From positions 9,128,121-9,192,120 of the forward strand of contig JABAKD010000016.1 of the NCBI GenBank assembly GCA_012845835.1: DNA of 64,000 bases, written 5' to 3'. The position numbers and the translations under genes were made by a program. The notes under the pieces were generated by a model, which had not been told where the DNA came from, searched no databases, and saw only the letters and a program-made list of their open reading frames with translations. Position 1 is the first letter of the stretch, and every line of letters starts with the position of its first letter. The stretch comes from Undaria pinnatifida (lineage: Eukaryota; Sar; Phaeophyceae; Laminariales; Alariaceae). Below are positions 18,901 to 27,092 of the stretch, piece by piece.

Positions 18901-20994
18901 TTACGGTAAGTACCAAGTAGAATATCATTACGTGTAATAGTACTGTGAATATTATTACTTCGAATTGGTAATATTGAACAATCACTGCTGTACTACTATG
19001 GTGCTGTGTTTTGCTGTTTGGAACGGCGATGATCAGGACGAGATATTCGACATGGTCAAGCCGGAAAACCCTATGTTTATCACGTTCGAAGACCTGATGA
19101 AGAGCCGGGCCGGCCACACGGTGGTTAGCATGCTCGTAGACGTTAACGGATTCTGGACCTACGACAACCGCGAGAGTTTAAGGTGAATGATAATACACAA
19201 GAAGAGGGAGAGAGAGAGGGAGGGATAGATGTACAGGACGTGAGCTAGGGAAGGAGGGAACCAGAGAGAGAGGGGGGAGGGAAGGATAAGAGATGTAGAG
19301 GGAGGGAGGACAGAGGAAGAGAGGGGATTATAGAGGTAGCCGGTCGCCCCGGTGGCGTGTCAGGTTATCCTCGAGCCTGGTATAGGTCAGTTTCGTGAGT
19401 TCGAGTCCCCCCGAGTGCATACTCGTATAAATTCGTAGGTTTTTTTTCTTGTGCACAAATTGACTTGCGGAAAGCGCGAGAGCGTGGGTTAGCAACACTA
19501 CTCGTTGAAAAATCGACGAGCAGTGGGATTGGTGAACCCTATGCGCGATAAAATTGAAGGCAAGAACCGGAGGGGAGAAGGGACGACACCTGTGACGACG
19601 GCTTGTCCAGAAGCTGGAAAGTAGAAGTGTGATAAAGAGGGGGAGAGAGAAGGAATGATAAATAGGGAAGGAGGGGGGCAGAGGAGTGGAGAGAAAAGGG
19701 GGGTGGTACGGACAGGCGGACAAACCGAGGGGCAGGGAGGCGGAGAGACAGGAAGAGGAGGGGGCCGAAAAATAGCCTGGTGAGATACAGAGAAACACGT
19801 AGAGATATAAATGTAGAGAGGCAGACGGAGAGCGAAGGAGAACCGAGTTGTGGTGGGTTGCGTTGAGTCGCGTTGTTTTGTCTGATATTGTGATGTGTCG
19901 TGTCCTGTTGCGCTGTGTTGTGCTGCGCTGAGTTGTTCCTGCCCCCCCCCCCCGGCTCCCCTCATATCCCCCCTCCTCACCAACCCTTCAACCCCCTCCC
20001 CACTTCGCTCTCCCTTTTGCCCATTCCAACCCCCACCCTACCCCACCCCACCCCACCCAGCGCGTTACCTGAAGACGACGCCGGCGCTTCTGGGCCGGCA
20101 GCTACTTCCGTTTTTTCTTCTTCTCCTTCTCCTTCTCCTCCATCGCCCACCTCCACCGCTTCCATGGCGTTAGCCGGGGAGGACACCTTTCCCGCCACGG
20201 CAACGTCTGTACCGTCGGCAGGCAACGGAGATTCAGATGGGGGCGCGACCGCAGGTGCCGCTCCCGAAGTGGACCCCGTCGAGTCCGCGCCAATGATCCT
20301 CCTGTCACTGTCCGCCCCCGAATCCTCCACCCCCCGCCCCTCCTTCTCCGACTCAAACTCTGGTGACTCCCCCGTGCCTGCGTCGATGTCGGCCAATGTC
20401 CGGCCTTCCTCTCCCGTGCCATCGTCGTCGTCGGGGATGATTGGCGTGGCCTCAACGGAGGCTCCGTTGACGCGGCTGCGTGGTGGTGGCGATGGTTGTG
20501 TCGGTGTCGGTGGTGGTGGTGGTGTGACTTCCGCAGCCGCCCGTAACGCCCGCGTCCCCGAAGTATTGCCGTCTGTCGGAGACAATGCTGCATTTGCAGC
20601 CGCCGACGACGACGATGACGTCGTTGACGTCGACGACGACGATGACGACCCCTGTGCAGTATCTACCTCGTCCGATGATTACATCAGCGCCGCGATTGCC
20701 GCTGTCAACGCGGTCGCCGTGCCCAAACTCGTGGCGTTTCAACCATCGAGAACCAACCGCAACCGTAACGAGGACAGAAATCGCGGCGACGTCGGCGACG
20801 TCGGCGACGTCGTCGGCGGTGGTGGTAGTAGTGGTGGCGATAACGAGCAGGGTGGTCGCGGTGACGGTGGCTATCGGAACGATGACCAGCGTTCGATGGC
20901 GGCGGTCTTGGCGGCTAGCGCTGTTGCTGCCGCGGAGGTGGTGCCTGTGAGCGCGAGGGTAGAGCCAGTAGAGGGGGGGAGCTTGGCGATGTAA
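6939..20994 (+). CDS. PPP2R3C: Protein phosphatase 2A regulatory subunit B'' (PPP2R3C / TON2-FASS type), 11 exons
   Basis: Exons: 6939-7175, 7956-8054, 8661-9361, 10114-10209, 12330-12502, 14009-14274, 14948-15008, 15250-15638, 16461-16601, 19037-19182, 20061-20994. All junction phases agree and give 1,080 codons before TAA. Family landmarks appear in order: LPKFYVRRPA; RNRFLQRREQAL; MDFVKLRG...FFSARNF; LYDSEGLGFLREQDLENY; FYPFYVFTAVRRFMFFLDP; NWFSAESTLRVYGE; an EF-hand loop DQDQNGMLSKAE with all ligand positions; EMDYKTFLDLLLAMEN; YFWRVLDIEGTG; DEIFDMVKPENP; and VDVNGFWTYDNRE. B'' subunits target PP2A; this subtype acts at centrosomes and cortical microtubule arrays. Family members are about 450-480 residues. 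The extra length is low complexity: Pro/Gly/Asp/Ala in exon 3 (about residues 127-318), Gly/Asp in exon 6, Ser/Gly in exon 8, and a 311-residue tail in exon 11. The second EF-hand-like loop (DIEGTGKMTVGT) lacks the final acidic ligand. Intron 8 has a GC donor. The start is uncertain: an acceptor-like CAG at 6918 would let an upstream exon join in frame. Confidence 0.9.
7477..7675. repeat. (CCCGA)n microsatellite in intron 1
   Basis: About 40 nearly perfect CCCGA units, with variant units (CCCGG, CCTGG) at the 3' end. All six frames are open because the pentamer has no stop in either direction. This produces long spurious Pro-Asp-Thr-Arg or Gly-Ser-Arg-Val frames. It lies wholly within intron 1. 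Confidence 0.95.
8055..8660 (+). other. Intron 2, GT-AG, low complexity
   Basis: The donor is GTGAGC and the acceptor TTTGCAG. It contains pyrimidine-rich CCCCT tracts (8270-8310, 8455-8515) and no recognised element. Confidence 0.7.
9362..9650. repeat. Two minisatellites in intron 3
   Basis: 9362-9545 is a degenerate array of GTGCTGTGCTGCTGTAGTCTA-like units. 9564-9650 holds four to five 20-bp units of GGTGCGGTTTYCTTTGCCGT. Both start just after the exon 3 donor. There is no coding signal. Confidence 0.85.
9692..9930 (+). mobile_element. SINE-1, 5'-truncated copy in intron 3
   Basis: Homology to the 2361 copy begins at TGCATACTCG, just after the missing tRNA-like head. It runs through GACGAGCAGTGGG, GCGATAAAAATTGAAGGCAAG and CCAGAAGCTGGA to a short A-rich tail. 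5' truncation with a retained A tail is typical of retroposed copies. Confidence 0.85.
10210..12329 (+). repeat. Intron 4 with internal tandem duplications
   Basis: Intron 4 runs from donor GTGAGA to acceptor CTCGTAG. It contains a diverged direct duplication about 430 bp apart (10925-11100 against 11365-11530, sharing TATGTATGGCAAC and TTTCCAATAGTGCC). It also has two clean 88-bp units at 11647 and 11735 (GAACAGCAGTAGCAGCAATT...). The rest shows CAG/GCA-rich stretches and no gene. Confidence 0.75.
12503..12717 (+). other. Start of intron 5
   Basis: GGTACT donor followed by short CTGTATGCG repeats and a G-rich tract leading into dispersed repeat E. No gene seen. Confidence 0.6.
12718..13245 (+). 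repeat. Dispersed repeat E, full-length copy (intron 5)
   Basis: It begins after a G-run with GTACTCA and includes ATAGACCCTCGCATTCCTAC, ATGCCGGGACGGAGCACGTC, a GACCAGGCAGACACCGCGTG block and GGTGTGGCCAACTCCAGAG. It ends with TACAGCGTCGTTGCCAACCG. A second near-full copy lies at 49877-50395, with fragments at 30520, 32425, 37965 and 53665. No tRNA head, TIR or LTR is visible, so the class is unknown. Confidence 0.8.
13551..13850. repeat. Palindrome-rich segment in intron 5
   Basis: The arms CTGACTTGAGTCGGCAAGTC (about 13742) and CCGACTTGAGTCAG (about 13797), together with CGACTGGCTTCGCCAGCCG between them, form nested hairpins. A G-homopolymer of about 16 lies at 13700-13718. It could be a decayed short inverted-repeat element. 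No target duplication is seen. Confidence 0.5.
14290..14860 (+). repeat. Degenerate GTTGAYGTT hexamer array (intron 6)
   Basis: Nearly the whole intron is built from GTTGTT, GTTGAT and GTTGAC hexamers. Val-Asp-Val-Asp frames are therefore open on the plus strand and Asn/Asp-rich frames on the minus strand. Exons 6 and 7 flank it with clean GTAAGG and AACAG sites, so it is intronic. Confidence 0.85.
16190..16245 (+). pseudogene. Decoy copy 1 of exon 9 start
   Basis: AACGCTTTCCAAGGGATGCG and GGCGAGTGCTGGAATTGA match, with substitutions, the true acceptor and exon start (AACGCCTGCCAGGCGATGCG, GGCGAGTTCTGGACATCGA at 16449-16495). The acceptor AG is changed to AA here, so normal splicing is not expected. 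Confidence 0.75.
16295..16345 (+). pseudogene. Decoy copy 2 of exon 9 start
   Basis: AACGCCTTCTAGACCGTGCA followed by TAGCGAGTGTCGGAACTA matches the same 50 bp of exon 9 more loosely. An AG is retained at the acceptor, but the reading frame is degraded with stops. It is the second of two upstream copies before the real exon at 16461. Confidence 0.65.
16855..16925 (+). pseudogene. Decoy copy of exon 9 end (intron 9)
   Basis: GCTCGCCGAAGGAGACTTCG, GCTTCCAACATGGCGGACGT and the following TGTGAATACCAGT repeat the last 45 bp of exon 9 and the start of its intron (16553-16625), about 310 bp downstream. The AAG|GTGTGT donor has become TAGCGCGTGTG, so it is dead. Confidence 0.75.
17340..17565 (+). 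repeat. Diverged tandem duplication in intron 9
   Basis: Two units of about 110 bp share AACC(A/C)TT, GCMGAAGCTT-like and CTCTTGAA...GATTGCAGGTTT blocks (17388-17440 against 17477-17550). No family or coding function is recognised. Confidence 0.5.
17748..18085 (+). mobile_element. SINE-2, tRNA-headed, in intron 9
   Basis: The head GTCGCCCTGGTGGTCTAGTG includes an A-box-like TGGTCTAGTGG; a B box (GGGGTTCGAATCTCAC) lies at about 17811-17826. The body (GAGAACGCCTTGCAGCGTGG, GTCGACGAGGGAAGAA, CGCGATAAAAACGAAGGC, CCCGGATCTGAGTTACGTC) is unlike most of SINE-1. It does share the head and the GCGATAAAAA...AAGGC block. An inverted relative lies at 18460-18722. Confidence 0.8.
18095..18382 (+). repeat. 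Dispersed repeat D, copy 1
   Basis: About 285 bp (CATACATATGACAG..., CCATTATAGTGGACAAAAAA, CCATATAGTATATTACAAGT, AACAACGCAGCTTGCAAG) closely matches 34930-35218. It lies between two oppositely oriented SINE-2 copies here but alone at 34.9 kb. No coding potential or clear termini. Confidence 0.8.
18460..18722 (-). mobile_element. SINE-2, minus-strand copy in intron 9
   Basis: On the minus strand: head GGTCGCCCCGGTGGTCTCGT, a B-box-like GGGGATTCAAATCTC, then the SINE-2 body (AGAACGCTTTATAGCGTGGG, GTCGACGAGGGGAGGG, CGCGATAAAAGGACGG, CCGGATCTGAGTTGA). It is inverted relative to the copy at 17748, so the transcribed intron could fold there. Confidence 0.8.
18763..18830 (+). pseudogene. Decoy copy of exon 10 start (intron 9)
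   Basis: After an acceptor-like GGCAG, GAAGATATATTC is followed by a 10-bp repeat (TGATATATTC) and then GACATGATCAAGCTGGAAAA and CCGATGTTTATCACGTTCG. This copies the first 50 bp of exon 10 (19037-19086). The 10-bp duplication places TGA in frame, and the copy ends at GCAGGCTAA. It lies about 270 bp upstream of the real exon. Confidence 0.8.
19339..19632 (+). mobile_element. SINE-1, full-length copy in intron 10
   Basis: Matches the 2361 copy from the tRNA-like head (GGTCGCCCCGGTGGCGTGTC, B-box-like GTTCGAGTCCCC) through GACGAGCAGTGGG to CCAGAAGCTGGAAAGTAGA. It is bounded by GGAGAG-rich simple sequence (19200-19335 and after 19632), so a target duplication cannot be read. Confidence 0.85.
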
Positions 20995-21432
20995 CACGAG
21001 CCGGGAGTCGCTGTGCAAGAGAGAAGGGACGGACACGTAGGTCGGGGGGGAGGGGAGTCTTGTCTCACGTTCCTTGGTGTCGTCTGGCGATTGATTCGCC
21101 ATGCGCACGTACCATGTATGAACGAAAAAAGGAAGGAGAGATTCAAAGACGGTGGTGGAGGGATTAACGAGTGAACGTGGTGTGTAATAATGTTTATATG
21201 GGGGGGGAGCAGACTTTTTCGGTACGATACTCAGGTGGAAAGGGAGGGGGCGGTAAGCACACACTTTTTTAAGGACCGCGAGGTTCGTGGGACGCATGCT
21301 CTCCGGGTTCCGTTGGATGCTGGGGTGTTTGTCCTGCTGCTACTGCTGTCGTGGCGTGCGTTAGGGGGGGTTGCAGGTGTTTAGAGTTAGTCATCCAGCG
21401 GTTGCTGTTGGAAATGGGCAGCCTTGTCGTAA
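20995..21432. other. Downstream flank of the PP2A gene
   Basis: Follows the TAA at 20992-20994. It probably includes the 3' UTR. I see no unambiguous polyadenylation signal and no further gene. Confidence 0.5.
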
Positions 21433-21681
21433 GACGCGTGCTTCGATTATACCTTTTTTTGGCCATTTTTTTTTCTGAACGACGGGGCTCCTTAACCCAC
21501 AATCGTCGTTTATAGGCCATTTTTTTCTTGCCTGATTCTCGTTGTGCACCTAGGCCATGGGATTTTTGATCCGGTAGCAGCTTTGTTTTTCTCCAAATCA
21601 GTTTTTGAGAGAGGTCTTGAGCTCCCAAATTGAGAAACCTTGAAGAAAAAATACTGGTGCACCTCTCTCGTAGCACGCGTC
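21433..21681 (-). mobile_element. TIR element J, complete copy (249 bp)
   Basis: The ends GACGCGTGCTTCGATTATAC (left) and TCTCTCGTAGCACGCGTC (right) are inverted repeats. GTAA flanks both sides (21429-21432, 21682-21685) as a likely 4-bp target duplication. The interior (minus strand) has GATTTGGAGAAAAACAAAGC and GCACAACGAGAATCAGGCAA and matches copies at 26573 and 36134. It is non-coding. Confidence 0.75.
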
Positions 21682-21939
21682 GTAAACCAACCGTCTGTCT
21701 TCCCTTCCGAAGCATGAGTGAGTGCAGGGAAAACACAAGAATCGTGTTTCGTTTCTTGTTTTTGTTTTATTTTGTTGTTTGTGTTTGGAACTGGGCTTGC
21801 TCACACAGGCAGATTGTTTTGCCGCGTTTTTGTCTTCCTCCGGACGAGCGAGTACATGAGAAACCCACGACCCGTGACGTTTGTTTTTTCGTTTCCTTTG
21901 AGTCGTCCCTCCCTCGGTGTGTAGGGGTTTCGTTTTTTT

Positions 21940-22190
21940 GGGCCAAAATGTTTCTGACCGGGGTTGGTTAAGCTCCCCAAGAGTGGCAATATCGGTTAGT
22001 ATGATAATTTTACAAGTACACTTTGTTTTTAGTACTAGCGCGTAGAAACGTTGATCCGGTTGCGCCAGCGAACGTCTTCGAAGTCTTGTTTCGGTTGATG
22101 TTGATGTTGATGTTGATGTTGATTTTGAGCTAGCTCCTCATGATAGGAGCTCAAAAAATTCTTAGAATCTGCTGCACCCCTCATCGTGGG
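21940..22190 (+). repeat. Dispersed repeat I, copy 1
   Basis: GGTTAGTATGATAATTTTAC, a GATCCGGTTGCGCCAGCGAA block, a GTTGAT microsatellite and GAGCTAGCTCCTCATGATAG match 31060-31320 in the same order. A short inverted fragment lies at 23440-23495. No coding potential. Confidence 0.65.
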
Positions 22191-22194
22191 ATGA

Positions 22195-24120
22195 CTCCTG
22201 TAGCTACCGGTTGCGGGTGCAGGTTTTTTCCTGCGTGCCAGGCCCGCAAGAGATGCCCGTGTGCTAGTCGGGGAGTTAAAGGGTATCGTGCAGTACTGCT
22301 GTAGCCGCATGTGGTGGCAGCTGGCTGCGTTGATTTTTTCCGTTTGTCATAATGCGACGGATTTTGGTAAATTATATAGCTTAACCTCACCACACACATT
22401 CTTCTGCGGTCAGCTGTGTCGTTTTCGTCGATTTCACCCGATCCAAGATTATATTATGTTTTTATTACTTTGTAGCTGGACGGGACGTGCCCAAAAGCAC
22501 GTTGCGTGCCGCTTGTCAGAGTTTTTTTTTTTCTTTTACCCTCCGGCGGATGGGAAAAAATAAAGCTTGAGCTCATCACGCTTCAATGTATTTTCATACA
22601 CGTCGTGTGTCGATTTAACTAAAATGCCTTCGCCATCCAGCGCTAGCTAGCGTGTCCTTCGGTTCCCACTAGATAGCGCAAGCTGTCTCGATCGGCGGAA
22701 TAGTTACTACCCCGGCAGCGCAAGCTGCCGTATACCGATGTGCGTTTCAGACCCGCAAGAGATACACCGGTGTGTTTTTTTGTGGAGAAAAGAGGGATCA
22801 TAGATAGTGGCGTGTGGTGGCGGTTGGATACTCTTTTTTTTGTTTCCATTGTCCTGCGGGGGATTGGTAAAACATAGAAGTTCACCTTTTTGGTAGCTAC
22901 GTGTAACGGTCTAGAAAATGCTCAAGTTCGGTATAATCCAGCGCCATTTGAGCCTTTTGGGACTTGATAATATCTTGATTATACTATAGTATAGCGACCA
23001 ACATTTTTGCTATCGCGACGTTTTCAAGCGCCTACCAGTAGCGTAAGCGCGCAGGAGGATAAGTAGGATCATCCTGCGCCCGTCCCGCACGGGTCTCTGC
23101 GTTGTTATCGTTTGGACACCAATCTTTATCATCGCCAGCCAGCGGTGGCCGTTGCCGTAATCATCGTCAATTCTCTCAAGTCGATTTTCCCCTCTCAAGC
23201 CTCAAAGGGGTTAACAGGCGAAGCAGAGGCTGCAGCGCTAGGAGTACCGCCATTCTATGCGCGCGCTGCCCATCGCCTTTTATTGCAGCTCGGACACATA
23301 TACATATGTACATGTATATATATATATATTCCCTACCCCGGCACCCCGGGTTGCCTCGCATGCCAGATGCTCTTGCAATCGTCTTTACTACCGACGGGGT
23401 TGATAACCATCTTCCAGAGGGATCCCACGGTAGATGGAGGGGTGCAGCAGACGATTCCAAGAAGTTTCTGAGCTCCTAGCATGAGGAGCTAGCTCAATAA
23501 TTTCTCACCCCAAACATAATGACTGTCGAAGACACTCGTTCACGCAGCCCGACCAACATCTGTATGCGCTAGTCCTATTAATAGTCCTGAAACAAATATC
23601 TACCAGGTATTCGAGACTCGTACGACAAAGTACCGTAAAACCGACAGTTCCACACTTACTTGAGGGAGCCCAACCAATCAGAAGACCAGAAACGTTTTTG
23701 GGCACAAAAACTGCCATCTCCTATACCGTGGGAAGACGCCTCACACCACTGCAACAAAACTTGTTCCACTTTAATGCCAAGGTCCCGCCTGACAAACGGT
23801 GAAGGTGCGCCATTTCTTTTCCGAGTTAGGGTAACCCGTCCCGACCCGCGAGATTTGAAAACTATTTGACCCGACCCGAGACCCGTCCCGGTGGTATTTT
23901 AAACGCCTCCTGACCCGACCTTATGCGACCCGCGAGACTTTGGTAACAACCGCCTGACATTATCCGCGGGTCGGGTCATGATCCGTGAAAATCTCTGCTA
24001 TGTACCTCATCCCGATGAACAAGCCCAGTGCCTCGGAGTACAACCAGCAAAACGGATACTGAAAAACAGAATAGGAGTGCATACGATTTTGGGTCAAAGC
24101 AGTCAATTCCTTCAGAAAAA
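22195..24120. repeat. Repeat-rich stretch without genes
   Basis: A diverged direct duplication about 530 bp apart (22235-22390 against 22745-22890, sharing CCCGCAAGAGAT) is present. So are a perfect hairpin CGGCAGCGCAAGCTGCCG (22711-22728), a TATATA run (23312-23330), and scattered GACCCG pentamers (23835-23975) like those of the intron 1 satellite. Open frames are short and unrecognised. Confidence 0.55.
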
Positions 24121-24123
24121 TAG

Positions 24124-24901
24124 CCGTTCTACGGTAGCCCTCCCCAACTTTTCTTCAACGGAATCGCTTGTTTAGAAACCAGCTCCCGGCCGCATCTATC
24201 TATGTCCTGAAATACGGCGCCCCTTGCCACTCCGACGTCATCGTTCGATATTCCTTTGCGAACAAGCAAATAGCTAAAAATATGATTTCTTCATGGCTTC
24301 CTTCCCCGTGCCGAGCAGCCGTGAAACGTTCGTTAAAGTCAATCGCTAAATCGCTGGTTTTGGGTGGGGGTTATGTTATGGTATTCCCATGGAGTATTCT
24401 GTAACCTTTTTCCCGCCTTCCGTTCTTCGTTTGAGGTTTTGTGCTGTAGCATTTTCGCTGAGGCTTCGTAGTCTCGCAGGGTAGAGGTGTGGGAGTAGGT
24501 TGTGAAGAGCCGCATCTTCGACTTATGTTCTGGACTGTGGAACCGGTGCTACCCCGAATCTTCCATATTTTTGCATGGACTATACGGCTCATCAGGGTGG
24601 GCTAGTGTTGTGATATTCCCCTGGGAGCCTAACAAGGCGTAGTATATGGGATACGGCTGGATATAAAAGGGTTTCACATGCCTTCGAAGGCATGTACGTC
24701 TAGGAAAAAGGGGATGATGCGTTTGCCTCGCGGAATTGAACGCCATTCAGTTCGTCCGTGGCGTGTGTGGAACTAATACAAGATCCTACTATCTGGTACA
24801 AGCGAGTGACCAACGTGGAGCCTGCCTAGTAGAGAAAACCTGCAAAGGGTGGCCTGTGTCTGTAACAGGCCCTTAATCTTATCTAGCTGTCGTAGAATCA
24901 G
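24124..24901 (+). mobile_element. MITE K copy 1, interrupted by element C
   Basis: The left end TTCTACGGTAGCCCTCCCC and the right end GCTGTCGTAGAATCAG (24885-24900) are the K termini. They are separated by an element C insertion at 24374-24884. The interior (CAGCTCCCGGCCGCATCTA, AGCCGTGAAACGTTCG) matches K copies at 25057 and 26691. Confidence 0.65.
24374..24884 (-). mobile_element. LTR-like element C inside K
   Basis: Shares GAAGAGCCGCATCTTCGA, ATCAGGGTGGGCTAGTGTT, GGGTTTCACATGCCTTCGAA and GGTGGCCTGTGTCTGTAACA with copies at 34013, 36334 and 45101. It begins TGTTATGG. A possible degenerate 4-bp duplication (GTTA/GCTG) flanks it within the C-rich end of K. No protein is encoded. Confidence 0.65.
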
Positions 24902-25056
24902 TCGAAAACAAAATAGTGAGTACAAAGCGCTATACCTCTATCATTGTAGCACGCTAGGTGTACCAAAAGCGGATACTGTAAAACGAAAATGACATGCGGA
25001 CGATTCTGGGCTGTAAAGGAGTCCGTTCATTCGGGGAAACGAAGCAGTCGAAAAAA

Positions 25057-25309
25057 GAGTCTTACAACGGTAGCCCCCCCGACAACTTTTCGTTCACGAA
25101 ATCGCCGGTTTCAAAACCAGCTCCCGGCCGTATCTCCTGAACCACGGTGTCCCTCAACATCCCGACGTCGTCGATCGTTAGTCTAGACCTTCGCACTCAA
25201 TAAAATATATGGATACCATTTTCTCAATAGTATTTTTCCTTGTGTCGAGCAGCCACGAAACGTCCGCAAAGAAAATCGCTGGTTTTGGGGGGGGGCTATT
25301 GTAGAATCA
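25057..25309 (+). mobile_element. MITE K copy 2
   Basis: Terminal inverted repeats are CTTACAACGGTAGCCCCC on the left and GGGGGCTATTGTAGAATC on the right. The interior includes CAGCTCCCGGCCGTATCTC and CACGAAACGTCCGCAAAG. About 250 bp, non-coding. Confidence 0.7.
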
Positions 25310-25504
25310 ATCATATGCTACCTCTGCCATCGTTCGTAGCACGCGTCCCGACGCATATTGCGACGGTATTATAGAGGTGCATCGTTTTTTCTCCTGCAAG
25401 GTTCTTGACAAGAAGAGCTCTCCACACCCTACGCAAAACTGATATAAAAAGAAACGAAAGAGCAACTCCATGTTGAGCAACCCCATAGCCTATTAATAGG
25501 TACC

Positions 25505-26265
25505 TGTAATGAAGCGCCCTGTTGAGGAATTTGTGGGGTATTAGTCCGTTTGACCACTTGCAAAAGGTTAACCAATAGCTTACCCAAACTAAGCCTTATA
25601 ACACTCTCCCCGTTGAAACGGCGGGATAGCAGGTCGGCCGAATATACGGGCGAACCTGTCAATTATCCAAGACGTTTCATTTCCTGGGGATACCAGGGAG
25701 AGTATTTTTCAAGTTCGACATGGGGAAAATCTGAAAAAGTTTATTATTGTGGATGGTGGGGATCGAACCCACGACCCAAAAATCCATGGTCTATCGACGA
25801 CGCCATTTGTTCAGGTATTAGTGGGGTATTAGTCCGTTTGACCGCTTGCAAAAGGTTAACCTATAGCTTACCCAAGCTAAGCCTTATAACAGCCCTCCAT
25901 TAGAAGGATAGTTTATGGATTCGACGTGAAACCATGCCATGGTTGAGGCGAAACCACGTGATATTAGACGTCACACTCACGTCAAGGCCATCATAGATGA
26001 GCGATAATGTAGTTGACGATGATGGGACAAGCAGGACGCCCCTCATCTCACTACCCTGCAATACCCTGTGCACTGCCGTGCCCTACCCTACTTAGCCCAG
26101 TTATGTCCGTCTTTTAGTATTCTATGTCGGGAAAGAATGCATAAGCTTTGAGTCTAGCCAGCGAGCCATGAGAAGAGACCAACCAAAGACACCGGAGCCC
26201 ATGAGGGGCACGCTTCCCAACACCAAACAACCACGCACCACCCACTCGGAGTACCTGTCACATAC
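25505..26265 (+). mobile_element. LTR of family B, split by a TRIM
   Basis: Begins TGTAATGAAGCGCCC (25505-25519), is interrupted by the TRIM, and resumes at 25896 with TCCATTAG, ATTCGACGTGAAACCATG, GTCAAGGCCATCATAGATGA, GACAAGCAGGACGCCCCTC and AGCGAGCCATGAGAAGAG. Matching copies lie at 27699-28047 and 59026-59430. The right end is approximate. It looks like a solo LTR or fragment; no gag or pol is present. Confidence 0.75.
25520..25891 (-). mobile_element. TRIM element, complete, with tRNA-like interior
   Basis: Direct 84-bp repeats (25520-25603 and 25808-25891) begin TGTT and end AACA. The element is 372 bp and is flanked by GCCC on both sides (25516-25519, 25892-25895). In its own sense (minus) the order is: LTR, two bases, primer-binding-like TGGCGTCGTCGATAG, then a segment with a T-arm-like GTGGGTTCGATCCCCAC and CATCCAC, and a purine tract (GGGGAGAG) before the 3' LTR. 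No protein is encoded. It is inserted in a family B LTR. Confidence 0.85.
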
Positions 26266-26572
26266 CACTCATCATGAAGAATGTTGTTTGTTGATACATT
26301 TTCTTTTTTAAGGAGGCTCATATATAATACCAGGTAGGTAGGTCCTAAATACCGTGAGAACGGCTGTAACTACGCGCCAAAAACTCCGAACAATACATGC
26401 AATACATCATTGGAACGCTCGTAAACTCCTCGTGACAATGGCGCTACAGCAGTACCTATCTATTTCAAAACTTGAACAACTCATCACGTATCCGGAAAGA
26501 AAACTTCTAACAAAAACTCGTATTTGTGGCTAAAAATGTTGAGGAATATCCCCAAAACGCGTCTTTCGAGTG

Positions 26573-27092
26573 ACGCGTGCTACCATAGAGGTGCACCACT
26601 TTTTTTCTTAATACTACCCCTCAATTTGGGAGCTTAAGACATGCCCCTCCCAAAAACTGAGATTTGGAGAAAAATAAACTGCTACACCGACTGATTCTAC
26701 GATAGCCCCACCCCAAAACTTTCTTTACGGACGTTTCGTGGCTGCTCGACACAAGGAAGGATACTATTGAAAAAATGGTATCCATGTATTTTATTTATTG
26801 TGTGCAAAGGTCCAACGATCGATGACGTCGGTGTGTCGAGGGATACCGTATTCCGGTCGATGCGATCGGGAGTTGGTTTTGAAACCGGCGATTTTTGTTA
26901 AAGAAAAGCCCGGGGGGGGGGCTACTGTTGAACGACTCTACTACTGGATGAAATACCCCATGGGCCTAGGTACACAACGAGAATCAGGCAAGAAAAAAAA
27001 AATGACGTATTTCCGACGGTTTTGGGGAAACAATTTTCGCCAAAAAAAGGTATACCTCTATCGAGAGCACGCGTCTTCTTTCGCATCGGGCA
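26573..27092 (+). mobile_element. TIR element J, copy interrupted by MITE K
   Basis: The ends GACGCGTGCTACCATAGAGG and CCTCTATCGAGAGCACGCGT are inverted repeats. The interior GATTTGGAGAAAAATAAACT continues after the K insertion with CCCCATGGGCCTAGG and CACAACGAGAATCAGGCAAG, as in J at 21433 and 36134. Confidence 0.7.
26691..26952 (-). mobile_element. MITE K copy 3, inserted in J
   Basis: TIRs are GATTCTACGATAGCCCCACC and GGGGGGCTACTGTTGAAC. The interior is the reverse complement of K copy 2 (CTTTACGGACGTTTCGTGG, GAGTTGGTTTTGAAACCGGC). Removing it rejoins J sequence, as in the uninterrupted copy at 36230-36255. Confidence 0.7.

Noticed and set aside
19977-20585. Long minus-strand frame opposite exon 11
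   Set aside because: Shadow of the low-complexity last exon; the plus-strand frame continues the conserved protein in phase.
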